A program made the translations under genes and the position numbers. Positions 31,056 through 42,994 of a DNA stretch of 64,000 bases are shown here, one piece after another. Each line of letters begins with the position of its first letter. Within the stretch, counting starts at the first letter, position 1. Below the pieces are notes generated by a model. It saw only the letters and a list, made by a program, of their open reading frames with translations. It was not told the origin of the DNA and ran no database searches. Source of the stretch: Gracilaria domingensis (Eukaryota > Rhodophyta > Florideophyceae > Gracilariales > Gracilariaceae); the NCBI GenBank assembly GCA_022539475.1, contig VCMS01000118.1, positions 62,001 to 126,000 on the forward strand, given 5' to 3'.

Positions 31056-31600
31056 TCACTCAAAGCGATGAACAGAAGCCCCCCGAACGGAAGGTCTTCT
31101 CAAACATTTGTCTTTGATGATCTTCACCAATGCCTCCCTCTTTAACGAACGGCATTTTTCGTCCCCTTCGTTTGATCCAGAACCCACGTCAGCCCAGCGC
31201 TGATCTTTGCACGTTTTGTACCACGACCTCGCATCGTCACTCGCCTGGCATTCCTCATGGTTTGATATGTCCTTTACACTATTGCCACGATTCCCTACAC
31301 AGGAATTGTGCAGTTTCATGCACAAGGAAACAGTCCGACAGCGCACTGGGACATCGAAATGGATTGTAGCTTGTCGAATACCTCTTTGTTCATTCGAAAT
31401 GACTTCTTGAAAGACTGCGCATTGAGAGTAGGCTCCAAATTTTCGAATGATCTGGTGCGCCGCACTAGCGATGGCCGCCTAACTGCAACGGGCTTCTGGA
31501 TTTTTTGTGTCTTCAATATTGACACAGAGGTTTGCACTAAATCTAGTGTGACAGCGGCTTGCATAAAGATTAAATTAGGAGCCGTTTGGATTGCTACCAT
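31056..31600 (-). mobile_element. Harbinger/PIF transposase remnant, core deleted
   Basis: The minus strand keeps an N-terminal piece (SFKKSFRMNKEVFDKL, like the FRM-x-x-x-FD helix that precedes the Harbinger DDE core) and, directly after it in another frame, a C-terminal piece (CMKLHNSCVGNRG, the LHN motif after the last catalytic residue). The DDE core between them, normally about 200 residues, is gone. This is the shape of an internally deleted, non-autonomous copy. A terminal-repeat-like tip lies at 32080-32119. Confidence 0.5.
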
Positions 31601-32079
31601 GTTGAAAGTATTGAGATTGCAGTGTTATTATCTGTAACAAGAGCTGTTACATGTAGAGCGAAAGCACGAGAGCTTTGTAGAAGCACAGCGACAATATATC
31701 AGAAAGAAGGAGTGGAACTTGATTGCGTAGGGCTCTTTCTGTGTTCTACGTGCTCATCGGAAGTCTGGTTGATGGATGATGCTGTGTGGAGATTGCGGTT
31801 TTTGATCGAGAGCGCAGGTGCTAGCGATTGAATCGTCTTCGGCAGTGTGCACACTATGAATAAGACATTCGTGTTGATCGCCCTCTGGGCTTTGGGACGT
31901 AGGTACGAGTTGCTTTGTCGGTACGCAGATCACGGAGCAGTCTTTGGTGCTACGCTGGGAGCGAAAATGCAAAGTGTCTTGGCGATGCGCAGATCACGGG
32001 GCAGTCGTTGGCGATACGCAGACACGAAAGACATTAAATTACTCTACATGATTCTTTGAGGATCTCAAAGTATGCGTCA

Positions 32080-32119
32080 ACACAACGCAACGTCAATACT
32101 TGTTAAGAACGGCCCTGAC
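32080..32119 (-). repeat. terminal-repeat-like sequence, inverted partner at 1.05 kb
   Basis: Contains CGTCAATACTTGTTAAGAAC followed by GGCCCTGACACT. Read on the minus strand it starts AGTGTCAGGGCCG and points left towards the Harbinger remnant, whose right tip it may be. Confidence 0.5.
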
Positions 32120-32324
32120 ACTCAGAAAGAACCCAAACACACACACACAAAAACACGCTTTTACTGTGGTGTTCCGGGCTGAAAATGAACGGAGTTGACA
32201 GTGCCAGGCTTAATTCTGTACACCGACTGGTTCATTATCTTTCGATCTACCACCGCTGGAAAGCCCCAAGAGAGCTTTGGTGGCATTGCGGTTGCTGTCG
32301 ACTGCCCCGAAAACCTTTCGACGC

Positions 32325-34165
32325 CTAGCACCAATAGTACTGCGGCGAGGCCAACGAGCAATAGGAACGTTCTCCAGCTCCTCCAAAAGTCATCTCCTTA
32401 CTTGCAACTTGGTCTATGCAAGGGCCAGCTGGTGCCATATTCTCCTTCTCTGACATCACAGCAGCTTTGATCGACGTCTGTGAATGCAACTTAGACCTCG
32501 GTTTCCGCTGCTTGCTCTTCAAGAGAGCAAGACGCTTTTTCATACTTTCAACAGTGAGCAGTTCTGCCTCATTTCCTGTGCCTATAACAACATTCTTGGC
32601 TGCAAATTTTGCGGCCTTCGCGCAACAGGACAGACATTCTTTCGTAGGATCTGGTTGACAATATAGCTGTTCTCTATTAAAAGTGCAATCTTTGAGAGCA
32701 CTCGTGAGGCTCTGCATCCTGGTGCAGATATCTCATGAATTTTTTCCACCAACAAACGGGAAACGCGTTGGTGGCGACAATTTTGGAGAGCGTTAATGTC
32801 AAAACTGTCATGGGCGATATTGCAACCACTGCGTAATACTGTGCACGATGATTTTGATGCTCTGCTGTGTTCAAACGGCGTCAAAAAGCGGAAGTCCATT
32901 GGCCATATACGAGCTTCCTCGAACGCTTTCTGCGCAATCGTGGGCGTCAGGGCTGTAAATCCAGCTACTGCCATCTTGATCTTGAGGGCCACGTTTGCAT
33001 TGGTTATATGGCATTGCTTCATCAAATTATCCCGCGTCAATCTTATGGTGGTTTGGAACTTCTTGTTGACAGCTCTGTCGCACGGCTGCAGAAAATGGGT
33101 GGTATTTGCTGGCAGCTTTATAACAAGAAGTTTGAAAGCTTCACAGCTCTCGAGCCAAGTAAGACTAAAGCGAGAACTGTGTCTATCGATGAGAAGAATC
33201 ACTGGTAGAGGAATATCATTCAAAGATTGAATGTGTTCATGAATATGCTCCACAACGAGGTGTATGTTTTCCATATCCACAGAACCATTAGGGCTCATTA
33301 TTATTCTTGTCTGTGGGGGGCACCAACTGTCTTTTGTGAGCCAGTGGGGTCGTCCTTCGGCATCAATAAAATCGTTCCGGTTTAACGGTTCTAGCCAATA
33401 AGACATCTTACGTTTCCGGTATAAACAGAACCGGGGCGATTTCACCGGCGGCAGAAACGGCAATGCCAGCAGTAACATGTTTGCCATTTTCTTTGATTCC
33501 CAGGCGCGTCCCTCCCTTGTTGCTGTTTGACGGGCAAAAACATTTGACTTTCTTGCCGTACTCTGGGAGAACGCTAGTTTCGTCGTAATTCCAGATTCTT
33601 CTTGGATCTTCCAGAAGACCAGGATGTTCTCGGCCAATTTGTTGTAGTACATTCTTCAAAGATTTGACATGGGAGTACGACTGCGCAGCCAGTCGTGCTG
33701 CAGAAATATTTTCCGAACTGCGAAATGTCAGTTGTCTATGATGGGCTCTAAAGCGTCGAATAGTGTCATCGGAGGGAATGCCGTTGCCGAATCCTTTTCT
33801 CCCGTCTTGAGATATGCAAGTGAAGAGCTGTATCATCTGATTTTTGTCACTGGCAAATGCCCGACTGGCCACATGTTGAGCACGATTCACCACGAGTAGT
33901 TGCTCAGCTTTCTCCAAAACAGGGGGTCGTCCAGGATGGTTTCGGGGTCTAGCAGCTTAGACAGCCGGCGTTCGTCGGGCGATTTGAGAGCCAGAACAAG
34001 GTTCTGAACTGTGCTTTTGGACACAGAGGTTTGCTCTGCCGTTTTTCGGATCGACACTCCTTTTCGTAGGAGCTCAACGGCAGTCTTTCTTCGATGCGCT
34101 TCACGATTGCGGTTATCAACGTTTGGCTTTTTAAGCGCGGTCATCACTCGCAATGAGTGCGACAT
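32325..34165 (-). pseudogene. pogo/Tigger-type transposase, about three frameshifts
   Basis: From the ATG at 34165 (MSHSLRVMTALKKPN) the parts follow on the minus strand in changing frames: a psq-type helix-turn-helix (KTAVELLRKGVSIRKTAEQT, SKSTVQNL), then IPSDDTIRRFRAHHRQL, then the DDE core with WNYDETSVLPEYGKK (first Asp), HVTAGIAVSAAGEIAPVLF, VILLIDRHSSRFS (second Asp) and HFLQPCDRAVNKKF (third Asp), and a Cys-rich tail near 32.65 kb. Frames change near 33.9, 33.42 and 32.7 kb, so the copy is inactive. This is the Tc1/mariner superfamily, DDE_1 family. An inverted pair, CAGGCTTAATTCTGTAC (32205-32221) against GTACGAAATTAAGCCTG (34325-34341), brackets it and may be part of the terminal repeats; I cannot see a clean TA target duplication. 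Confidence 0.8.
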
Positions 34166-34341
34166 TGCGCTTGGAACACATGCTGAGATGCCAGCAACAT
34201 GGTGGCAAGAACTTTGGCTTTACCATAAAGACTACCTCTGACAGTGAAGCGCAATTGCTGCGCGTCAATTCAAAGAGCTCGCGACGACGGCGCTCATAAA
34301 TTCAGGTGTACATAATATTGCCAAGTACGAAATTAAGCCTG

Positions 34342-36040
34342 AGAGAAGGATACCCGAACTACACCTTACACGTGTAAAATATAAGTAAGGCACCCCAATA
34401 ATACAATCATCCTGAGCAGGTGCAAAATAAGTCCATACTTATCACTCTCTACTGTCGCAGTCGTAATCGGCGTTGTCACAAAACAAGACCGTTCACGTGT
34501 GCAACAATAGTAAGGCAGTTTATCTCATTAAAGCATAACATGGCAATTTGTACAACTGCGGCAGTTGGAAGTCCCAACTTCGAACCAACTGCCGCAATTG
34601 TACAAATTCCCATTTCCGCAGCCATACACAACCACTGCACAGTCTCCCTTGTGCCTTTTCCCGTCACGCCATCACTGTCCCTGCGCTTAGTGGCTTACCG
34701 TCCCGAGGTCTCCCGCCGCGCCATGGCCGCTTCACGCCGTAGCTCGCCGCCCCACCAACCAGGCGTCATACAAGAGTAGCTCACGGAAAACATTTAAGCC
34801 ACTAAAAGCTATCATTATTAAGGCATGCTGTAAATGTCCGAGGCAACCCATCACAGAAACCGGGTTTGAGCCGATCGATGACAGTCAAAGTGCTCCGAAA
34901 AAAAAAGTAGGTAGTAATATGGTTTCCATTATGTAAAGATTGGGTGCGTGAGAAAATCATCCACGATGGGGTGCTAGCCCATTTCTAGCCTTATGTTGCA
35001 GTGCAAAATGAAGCAAGGAAGTCTTATCTTTTAAAAGAGGAAAGAAAACGTGCTCCGCATCGCTGAGTGACTGGTCAATCTACGGGCCATACCTTATCGG
35101 ATAGAAACAGAGGCAAGTGAAGCATATCGTTTGTCTGCAGAGTCATATGTCTTTCAAAGGGGTTTGATACCTGAAACGCGCCAATACGTACAGAAACGTG
35201 GGGATGGATGGCGAGCGACCAAGATTTGGGAACCCCTTCGCAACCCAAACAGTATTGAGCGGCGGATTTGGTCGTCGTTGGTGCTTACTTTTGGACGTTG
35301 CCTGCCACAAGTTGCTGGCCATGGTCTATAGAACTCTGACATCGAAAAGGCGCGAGTCAGTTTCTGTTGGTGGGCCTCTGTTGTCGCACGTTCGTCATGA
35401 ATGCCTTGTTGATTATAGCATAAATGAAAGAAGGTCGATTCCAAGGGGTGCGAGTATTCTTACGGGTTCTAAGAGTGCGTGTCCCGTGATCGGATGAACG
35501 GCCTTTGTCAATGTGGTGCACAAGACACCGCCAACGAAAAGATCACCAGAACGAGTTTGTATATTGTACAACTCGCGATCTCAGAAAGTGTGAACAGCAG
35601 TTACGGGCCGCCACCCATTTTGCGTTCGTAATAACATACCAATTTGAGGCTGTTCGGCTGTGCGCAAGCCATGGTATGTGTGTATATAATGACGGTGCTT
35701 GATTGTAATGGTGGTTTTTTCAGCAACAGTCAGACGAAGAAACCAACATTAAAATCGAGGATCCATATGCGTCCAACCAATAATCGTGTGGAGCAATCCC
35801 AGAAAGGGAAAAGCCACAGAGGCAGTTCGAATCTCCGCTTTCAGGAGAGGTTCGCACAGCGACACCGCACCTCGTATCCTCCGGTGTGGGTGCAAATCCA
35901 CGAGGACTTCAGGCTATACCACAGGGTTGATAAAGAATGCCCGAACGGGAAAAAGGGCCAGAAAGGGCGGGCACAGTAGTGTAGATCGTAGTTGACCAAT
36001 GACGGTATCTGTAGCCATATGTAGACCTTCAAATCCTCTG
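34342..36040. other. no supported gene; one strong hairpin
   Basis: Frames are short (up to 119 codons, 34420-34779) and overlap across strands without any domain. A 24-bp hairpin lies at 34545-34608. Further on, CCTCGT (35870-35875) can pair with ACGAGG (35900-35905). I see nothing else to report. Confidence 0.3.
34545..34608. repeat. 24-bp-arm hairpin
   Basis: AATTTGTACAACTGCGGCAG... (34545-34568) is inverted at 34585-34608 with one mismatch in 24 and a 16-base loop. The match extends outward with a few mismatches. The arms are AT-rich outside and GC-rich inside. Confidence 0.7.
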
Positions 36041-36448
36041 ATGGCTCAGATTCATACCGGTTCCCGTTCTGTTCCTCTGCCTCCAACAGTACCTCTTGGT
36101 CAAGCCCTGGACGTAGGCGCGTGGAACGCTTCCTATCCTATGCCGACCGTGCCGGCAATTATAACTTAGATTCCGCGTAGCTTACTTATCAACCGTGATC
36201 CATTGCAGGACCCCCGATTGTATTCACGGGCACCTTGGTTCCATACCGTAGCGGTAAATGACGCCGCATTGTTGGACTCGTATGCCGAGAATGGTGTAGT
36301 CCCTGGTGACGTTCCAGTTGCGGTTGCCCAGTCGTGGGATTGGCGCGTGCGACTAGCGATACCTCTTGGTCATCTCCGCGTGAGACATGGTCAGACTCGT
36401 GACGACGAGAGAAGTAACTGTAGAGCAAACCCAAAAAAAGGGGGATGA
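36041..36448 (+). pseudogene. truncated tandem copy of the 37.6-39.1 kb gene
   Basis: From the ATG at 36041 (MAQIHTGSRSVPLPPT) the frame gives a Pro-rich head, then SRAPWFHTVAVNDAALLDSY and SWDWRVRLAIP. These align to the downstream gene (SRAPWFHPTAVNDEALIDWY, SRDWQTRIAVE). The upstream flank (SLLINRDPLQDPR) also aligns (SLLNRSPRRDG). Only about the first 80 residues of the shared domain remain, and the frame has one interruption. It is an old partial duplicate about 1.6 kb upstream, much diverged from the better copy. The family is not recognised. Confidence 0.6.
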
Positions 36449-37484
36449 TCCACAGGATGTCCGAGTCCTGCTCCCTATATGGGCAGTCTCAGTGACACAG
36501 CCCTCTGTCCGTGCTCAAGCGAGAAGCAAGCCGGGTGTAAGACCGGAGACGGTGACTGGCTATACCTACAGAGGTGAAACTGAGAAAAGAGTGGAGCCCG
36601 AGTGGGTAACGAGGTAGAGCCCGAAAGATGGGATCACGAACACGCAACCGTGTGGACGGTGTATACGGGAACCGACCACGGAGCGGAGCTACGGCCCGTG
36701 CCAACCGGCGGGAATAGGGCCGATAGCGCCGCGACGACCACGCAGTGGTGCCAACAGAATGTACCAAAGTGGGGCCAGAGGATACCCGTACGGGGGCGGA
36801 AGCAGTACCTAAACCAAGTGGCTATGTCCAGAGCGACGCCACTCCTTGGCCAAGACGCTCGACATTTGCCGATATCGGAACAGTAACAAGAAACCAACAA
36901 TAGGTGCAAGCTTAGGCTTCCTCAAGGACCCTGAGGGGTAGATATGTCAAGACCAGTCGTGGTTACCCTCCGCGAGGAGTCGTGAACCTACGTAGGCAAC
37001 AATATCTATAGCCCGGTCCTGGGAAATAGGACGCCACTCAGGTGAGTTTACTTGGTGGGCTCCAGGGCGAGATGGCCCGAGCCTATGTAGGAGTCTACCA
37101 AGAATTGAGCTATTGCTAACTACAGTTGGGGTGTGCACCTCTCGAGGTTCAAACACGTGAACGACCCAGTGTCAGGGTTCCTGTGCACAACCCCGGCGGG
37201 TACACCTTGAGTATCTACATTACAGGTCGGCTACGAAGTCCAGCGTCCGCTCGTATCCCGGAGCCAATTCCCACATCTACCTATAAGGGTTCCTGCCAAC
37301 TTCTTCCGAAATTTAACCAAAACTGGGGGTGCCATTCATAGTGTGTGCCACGTCACCCAAGGGGGTCAGTGCTCATTATGAGATGCGTCAGGCGCCGATT
37401 ACCAGATGGTGTTTGCTCCACATCTCCCCGTTCTTAGGCCAGCATTCCCGTCGCGGGCGAAGAGGGAGGCGCAGTCGGCGGTCG
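36449..37484. other. no supported gene
   Basis: Probably the worn-out 3' part of the truncated copy and the spacer before the better copy. I could not align it by eye. Frames are short. Confidence 0.3.
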
Positions 37485-37492
37485 TATAAATA
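37485..37492 (+). promoter_or_regulatory. TATA box
   Basis: TATAAATA in GC-rich surroundings, 118 bases before the ATG at 37603. This fits a start of transcription near 37515. Confidence 0.5.
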
Positions 37493-37602
37493 ACCAACAC
37501 ACGATGGAGGGTACCGCACTTTCCGTTTCATCAATAACAGGGCTCACAGAGATCTTACAGTGCTCAAGACATCCAAATGCGAGAAAGTTTCCTTCCTCAG
37601 GC

Positions 37603-39102
37603 ATGAACCCGTTTCCAACGAATCCTTTGCCGGCGACGTCGGCGTCTGCAGCCCCACAGGGTGCGGTGTCTGGTGCTCCGGCAGACAGTGGTTCCCAACA
37701 GGGTGGTCAGCCTCAAATTCCTCCCTTCTAGGGTCATCCAACGCAAGCCCATCTGGGATACTTTGGTGGCTTCCGTTCCGCGCCGCTTCCACGAGGTCAA
37801 CCGTTGCAGCAGCCAACTTATCACCCTCTGGGCGCGCAGTACTATCAGATTCCCCACGTGGGTGCTCCATAACCGATTCCCATGCAGGGCTATCCTCCAA
37901 ACGCGGCTCCGCAGGCTCCTGATGTGGAGGCCTTGGCTTAGAATAAGAAGCAAGCGATGCCATTGACGGTGAAGGCCAGGGGCTGGATCTCGCGCGAGTC
38001 GTTGCTCAATCGTTCGCCCCGCAGGGATGGTGTCATTTTCTCACGGGCTCCGTGGTTCCACCCGACAGCGGTTAACGATGAGGCTCTTATTGACTGGTAT
38101 GCCGATGAAAACGGAATGCTCCCAGGGGAGATTCGAGGCGATATGGTGCGCTCCCGCGATTGGCAGACCCGCATAGCGGTTGAAACTCACTTGATCTTCC
38201 GCGCGCGCCGCGAATCGTTGGATAATGCTCGAGGAGATATGGCACGCCTAGCGTACGAGCAGGTACACCGAGTTCGGGGAGAGCATGCCGTTCCGCCGGA
38301 GTATGACTTCGATGTCTCTCACTACCGTACGCACGGTGAACGCCCTTATGGAGATGCTTTAGCCGAGCTCCCGGAAGCTGAGTTTCGTGCCGACACGCCG
38401 AGGATTGATCCTGATATGCTCCTGTGGAGTCGTCCCCTTCTTAGGGCTGAATTACGATACCTTCGTAGGCGTCCTAACAGAGATATGTACGACTTTGAGA
38501 TCCGGACTCGGTTTGAGAGAGGTATGCGTTCCCGAACGGGCTACTTAGTTCCTTATCTACACTTGGAGACGGAGCGTCTGCGTCACAATGCATTGCCTTC
38601 CTGGTTCGTTGGGCTTCTCTCCTGGTGGAGTCGTGTTGAGATCGCTCGAGGGTGCTTCGCGGAACTCTCTCCATCGATCTATTACATCGCTTTTCGGTTG
38701 ATTAGAGATCCCCAGTTGAGTTATTGGGCCTCGGTGGCGGCAGAATGGGGTGCCCGCGTAGCGGCTCATCTCATTTGGGATGTTTATGATCATTATAGGA
38801 TCTGGTACTTGCCTCCTTTGCTCCGATGGATTATTAACCGGCTTGATCTGACTATCCCTTTGGGCTCGGAAGCGAACCAAGATGAGGTCGGAACTCTGTT
38901 GACGGCGATAGAGCGTGTTAATTGGGACCAAATTCCGGTCCACTGGCAGCCCGATGGGACTCCAAGATGGAATGACCGGTCGCCGGGACGAGTTGCTACC
39001 CGCTGGGGGGTTTGGGTGTACTATGATCCGTGGGAACAGCAGGTCATCTCAGAGCAACAGGCCGAAGCCATGTCACAGGTCCAGACCCTGGTAGAAAAGT
39101 AA
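37603..39102 (+). CDS. unrecognised protein with Pro/Gln-rich head, interrupted
   Basis: One frame runs from the ATG at 37603 (MNPFPTNPLPATSASAAP) to the TAA at 39102, 500 codons. It is interrupted about three times, all in the first 110 codons, which are low-complexity Pro/Gln/Ala/Tyr-rich. The remaining 380 residues are an uninterrupted, Arg/Trp/Tyr-rich globular or helical protein (APWFHPTAVNDEALIDWYAD, RYLRRRPNRDMYDFEIRTRF, WASVAAEWGARVAAHLIWDV). No domain is recognised. A disordered Pro/Gln head plus compact body would suit a structural or coat-type protein, but that is a guess. A worn tandem relative lies at 36041-36448. Two inverted repeats follow the stop. Confidence 0.55.
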
Positions 39103-39132
39103 GGTTTTCTGTAGATGTTGCATAGGTTGCAG

Positions 39133-39208
39133 AAATAGCTTTTATTATTTCACAAGGGCGAAAGCTATTTATCACCTCGTAAGACGCCATTTTGAGTCTC
39201 AAAATGGC
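39133..39208. repeat. two inverted repeats behind the stop codon
   Basis: AAATAGCTTT (39133-39142) pairs with AAAGCTATTT (39161-39170). GCCATTTTGAG-T-CTCAAAATGGC (39186-39208) is a perfect 23-base palindrome. Position and shape echo the palindrome at 12001-12035 behind another gene. Confidence 0.65.
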
Positions 39209-39597
39209 CTCATTATACCCTATAAAATGTTTCCTTTGCTTCCCAGGTATGTGACATGTTAATTTGCTACAACTATATTCACTATCTACTGCCTACCTTC
39301 TCGCCGCCGTTCATCAGTCTACTGAATAGCTACTCAACTCCAAATGGCTGTTTCAGAATCATACTCAATCCCTAGTTTTACCATAACGGTACTCATTGTG
39401 TTTCTTGTCGATAGATCATTATGATATTTTATATTTGGGGACGTTTCTTTTACGTCTTTCCCTACAACTAGTAGAGCATATGAATTCAATCATTTGTATC
39501 TTCATTGACTGTCTCTTTCACTCCCCGCAGCGTCCTATTAATTCCATCGAAGCCGATCGTTCCCAATTCAAGAAGTTTAAGCTTTGCGACAGCCCGA
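39209..39597. other. gene-free AT-rich spacer
   Basis: No gene is seen. The end of the CACTA element should lie here, but I find no convincing CACT-type tip. Confidence 0.3.
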
Positions 39598-42500
39598 TCA
39601 ATGAAGTATGTTCTTCTCCTCGGCACTTTTGGAATCACCATAATACTTGTATGGCCGTTCAAGAACGCCAATGAGGCGCGTCATAATGTTTGCATCCTCG
39701 AAAGAGGGTGTTTTGAACGTCGTCGCTGCTCCTGACTCGCTATATATTTGACTTTGTTGCCCAAAAAGTAGACTTTGCGCCCAGTCCATGTCTACAATGA
39801 CATGATTCTGCCTTAACGATGGGCGCTCTACCTGTAAAAGATCTCCAAATCCACTGAGGTCTATCTCCATTATATATCGAACTCCTCTATAGTATATATC
39901 AGCGGTATTGTTCAACTCATCGATGTCCATCTCTGCGGCAACAACTCAGTCCCATCTTTTCATATTGTTCTTAGACTTCCCGGCTAAGTCGAAGCATCCA
40001 CCAATCTTTTGCTTCCTAAAAACACTATCCCTCAGTTCTAAAAAACTCCAGAGTAGAACACTGGTTACAAAGGAGCAAGTGCGAGCCACATCTTCGTTGC
40101 TGATTTCGATAAACTTACGACGAAGATAGAGAGAAAATAATCTCCTGAAACGAGCAGCATATCGTGAGCCATGTGGGAAAGAGAGCACACGTTTTGGGCC
40201 CTTCAAACAATAACAGCTATTCAGCGAATACTCAGTTTCCGTTTGCTGTACAAATTGCTCTCCAAAGAAGTACTTGTAGGCTTCCCTTTTCCTTTCTCGT
40301 AAGAACATTGCTTCGGCGGCAAGTGTTCTTGAAGTCAATCGGCTCTTGTTCCACCCAATGTACCTCTCAACCCAATATTGAGATACTGCAATTAGTGGCT
40401 CATAACGCTTCATGTCTTCATGAAGATGTAGAATAGAATGGAAGACGGAAAGACACCAGTTCGTTCTATTTCGACCGTATTTGACAAATTCTTTCTCAAA
40501 AAACTGAAAGAGAGACACAGCGCAAACACGAAACCCTTCAATATCTTGTTCTCGTACTGATGGTGTGGGACATAACTCCAACAGTTGACAAAAGAAGCGC
40601 AGACCTTCCATTATAGAGACCTTTACGTAGCCATCAAATACAGCAAGAGAGAAAAACGAGAAGAACTGTTTAACTGAGTTCGCTTTCCACTTGGGAAACG
40701 ACGAAAGCGAGAGTAGTTTTTCCATTAGAAACTGGTTCGGTGTGCGGGCGTACAAACGTGATAGCGAGTCATTCATTAATTTGAGAGTTTCCTCAGACAA
40801 ACAAAAATCTTCGTTCTTCGTGGTAACCATCCGGAGCATTAAAGATTTACCAACGTAAGTGAAAAGGTGCATGGGGTCATTCGGGAATGAAACGAAAGGA
40901 ACCAGTCCTGGTACTTTGAATATACACGATCTGCTCGATATGCCGGTATTTTTCTGTAGTTTTTTCTTCTCTTTCTTGATTCCACAGACATCAATTTGGT
41001 CCATGTGATTGTAGCATTCGCTGACTGATCTCAATGGCAATTCCAAGGGGTTGTAAAGAACCATAATCGTATTCGGTGCATCTTGGGACGCTTGTTGGGA
41101 TGGAAAGTAATAATGACGGCTTTCATCATCGTAAATTCCATTTATGTTGCAGTTTCGACATGGGGACTTTCCATTGTGCCCTTGGAGACCAGCCACTTTT
41201 GCTATAGCTGGCTGATCTCCAGAAAAATAGACCATATGAAATCTAACAGACCGCTTCACGCCGTCGTAAAAGGTTATCAAGCTCATTTCTTCGTCGTGAC
41301 TTTCTTGAAACTCTGATATCAATGGGTTCAGGAATGATACCAAATCCTTTGGAGTTCCTGGACCTGGTATGAACATTAGTGGAATAAGTTTATGTGCATT
41401 GTAACGTTCTTCTGGTGGCAGATTCAAATTTAGAGCGGGCACCACCCAACAGGTGTAGTCTTGTCCTGTTCAAAACGCTTCAAATCCATCTGTTGATACA
41501 GCAAAAAACAGATTACACCTCAAGTTCTCTTCGCCACCGTACTTTTCACGCAATGATCGATAGTAAGACCCATCCAAGTAGTCTCTCATTACGCCAGGCT
41601 GTGATCCGCGATTCCAGCGGTAGTCATAAAGCTTCTTACAAGCCGTCTCATTACCTACTAGTAACGATACTCGCTGAAACAAGGATAGATAGTAAAACCT
41701 TCCTCTGGATACTGACACCTTGGGTGGTTTCTGTTTTCCATAAAACGAGCACGGCAAGATGTTCAGCTCATCAAAAGTACATGCGAAAGCGCAGTGTCCT
41801 TCCCACAGTGAAAAGGTTTGAATTGCTGATCCCACGCCCGAATACATCTCTATGTAGCGCAAAACCGTACGCCGTGTCTTGCAAGGAGCTTTAATTCCTG
41901 GTAGTTTGATAACATCGTCCATGATTGCATCAGGCAGCCCATGCTCAATATATAATCTCAATACATCGTTATTGGTGCGAATCCATTCCAAGGTAGTGCA
42001 AACTTCACTTACTCCCTCATCCTCCAAACTAAGCTCATCAATTTCTTTGCTTTGGTCGCAGAAGGTTTCATTGGATGAGCCATTGAGTGCCTCATTGTCG
42101 GGGGCAATGGAGTTCTGAGCCCCTTTTGATCCTTTGGAATCCGTATGAGATGCCGTAGAGTAGCTTCTGTGGACACTCAAATCTTCTTCACAACGTGACG
42201 AACCCCGATCATGAATTGCGTTGATCTGTGGTTGTGACAGAGAGACGTTGACGTTTGCAACGGCGTTATCTTCACAGAACTGCTGGGAAAAGTCTTGACT
42301 CGTTTGATGCAGAAGTCGTGATCTCTTTGCATTGCGTTCTTTGTATCTCCAAGCGGTAGGAACTTCATCGTCGGTATCGTGTTCAGATAATGTTTCAAGT
42401 GGTTCGAATCTTTCATGAATCTCATCCATTGAAAGGTTCCCAGTGCTGAAGCCTTTCCTGAAATGACCTCGCCCAATTCTAGTGCGCTGAATGTTGGCGG

Positions 42501-42603
42501 CACGGCAATGTGATAGCATGGTAGACTTAGAAACTGCGTCACCTGGTGCACATGAGCACTGAAACCATGACGGGCAAACCCAATCCTTGATGGTCGGACT
42601 CAT
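39598..42603 (-). pseudogene. CACTA (EnSpm) transposase, Tnp2 type, two in-frame TGA
   Basis: One minus-strand frame runs from the ATG at 42603 (MSPTIKDWVCPSWF) to 39598, about 1002 codons, with only two interruptions: TGA at 41472-41470 (DGFEAF-stop-TGQDYTCW) and TGA at 39948-39946 (KRWD-stop-VVAAEMD). Parts: an N-terminal Cys/His cluster (CPSWFQCSC, TMLSHCR), an acidic/Ser-rich linker, CNLFFAVSTDGFEAF, VPALNLNLPPEERY, LIPLMFIPGPGTPKDL, the zinc-like SPCRNCNINGIYDD, and FPNDPMHLFTYVGKSLM. This is the Transposase_21/Tnp2 order. Both stops can come from CGA or TGG by one transition and there is no frameshift, so the copy died recently or is only point-mutated. The element ends were not found. 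Confidence 0.85.
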
Positions 42604-42994
42604 GTTGTCTATGAGTAACCGTGAATCACAGGATGCAAACAAAATCAAGATGCGGTTTTCATGGGGGTGGTATCAATCAAACGTTTTGATGGCTCCGCAA
42701 ACAAAAGGCAAAAAGTTAGCGACCTTTCGCTTCGCCGCAAATATATTGTTCAATGCTTCTCTTACGTTTCGATATCGATGCACCATAAAGAAATGGCGAC
42801 GAGAGTCCGACGATGTAGTTTTGAAGAACTGCACGCGATTGTTGGCTTTCGCAGATTCCGAACGTCATGAATGAAGCAAACAATGTCTCGTTTGCTGATG
42901 ATTTCTACACGCTGGTTAGAAATCAAAGCTGTATGATTGAACACGGCTGCGTGTTCTCGAAAGAAGGCTTAACATACTGCAAAGCCGACCGAAT
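42604..42994. other. divergent spacer beside the CACTA transposase
   Basis: It separates the transposase start from the plus-strand ORFs. It has a 60-codon frame (42867-43049, MNEANNVSFADDFYT) that overlaps the next ORF in another phase and could be its first exon. Confidence 0.3.

Noticed and set aside
35821-35910. Structured RNA or tRNA T-arm (GTTCGAATC and GGTGCAAATCC stretches)
   Set aside because: Only isolated short pairings; no complete cloverleaf or known RNA motif.
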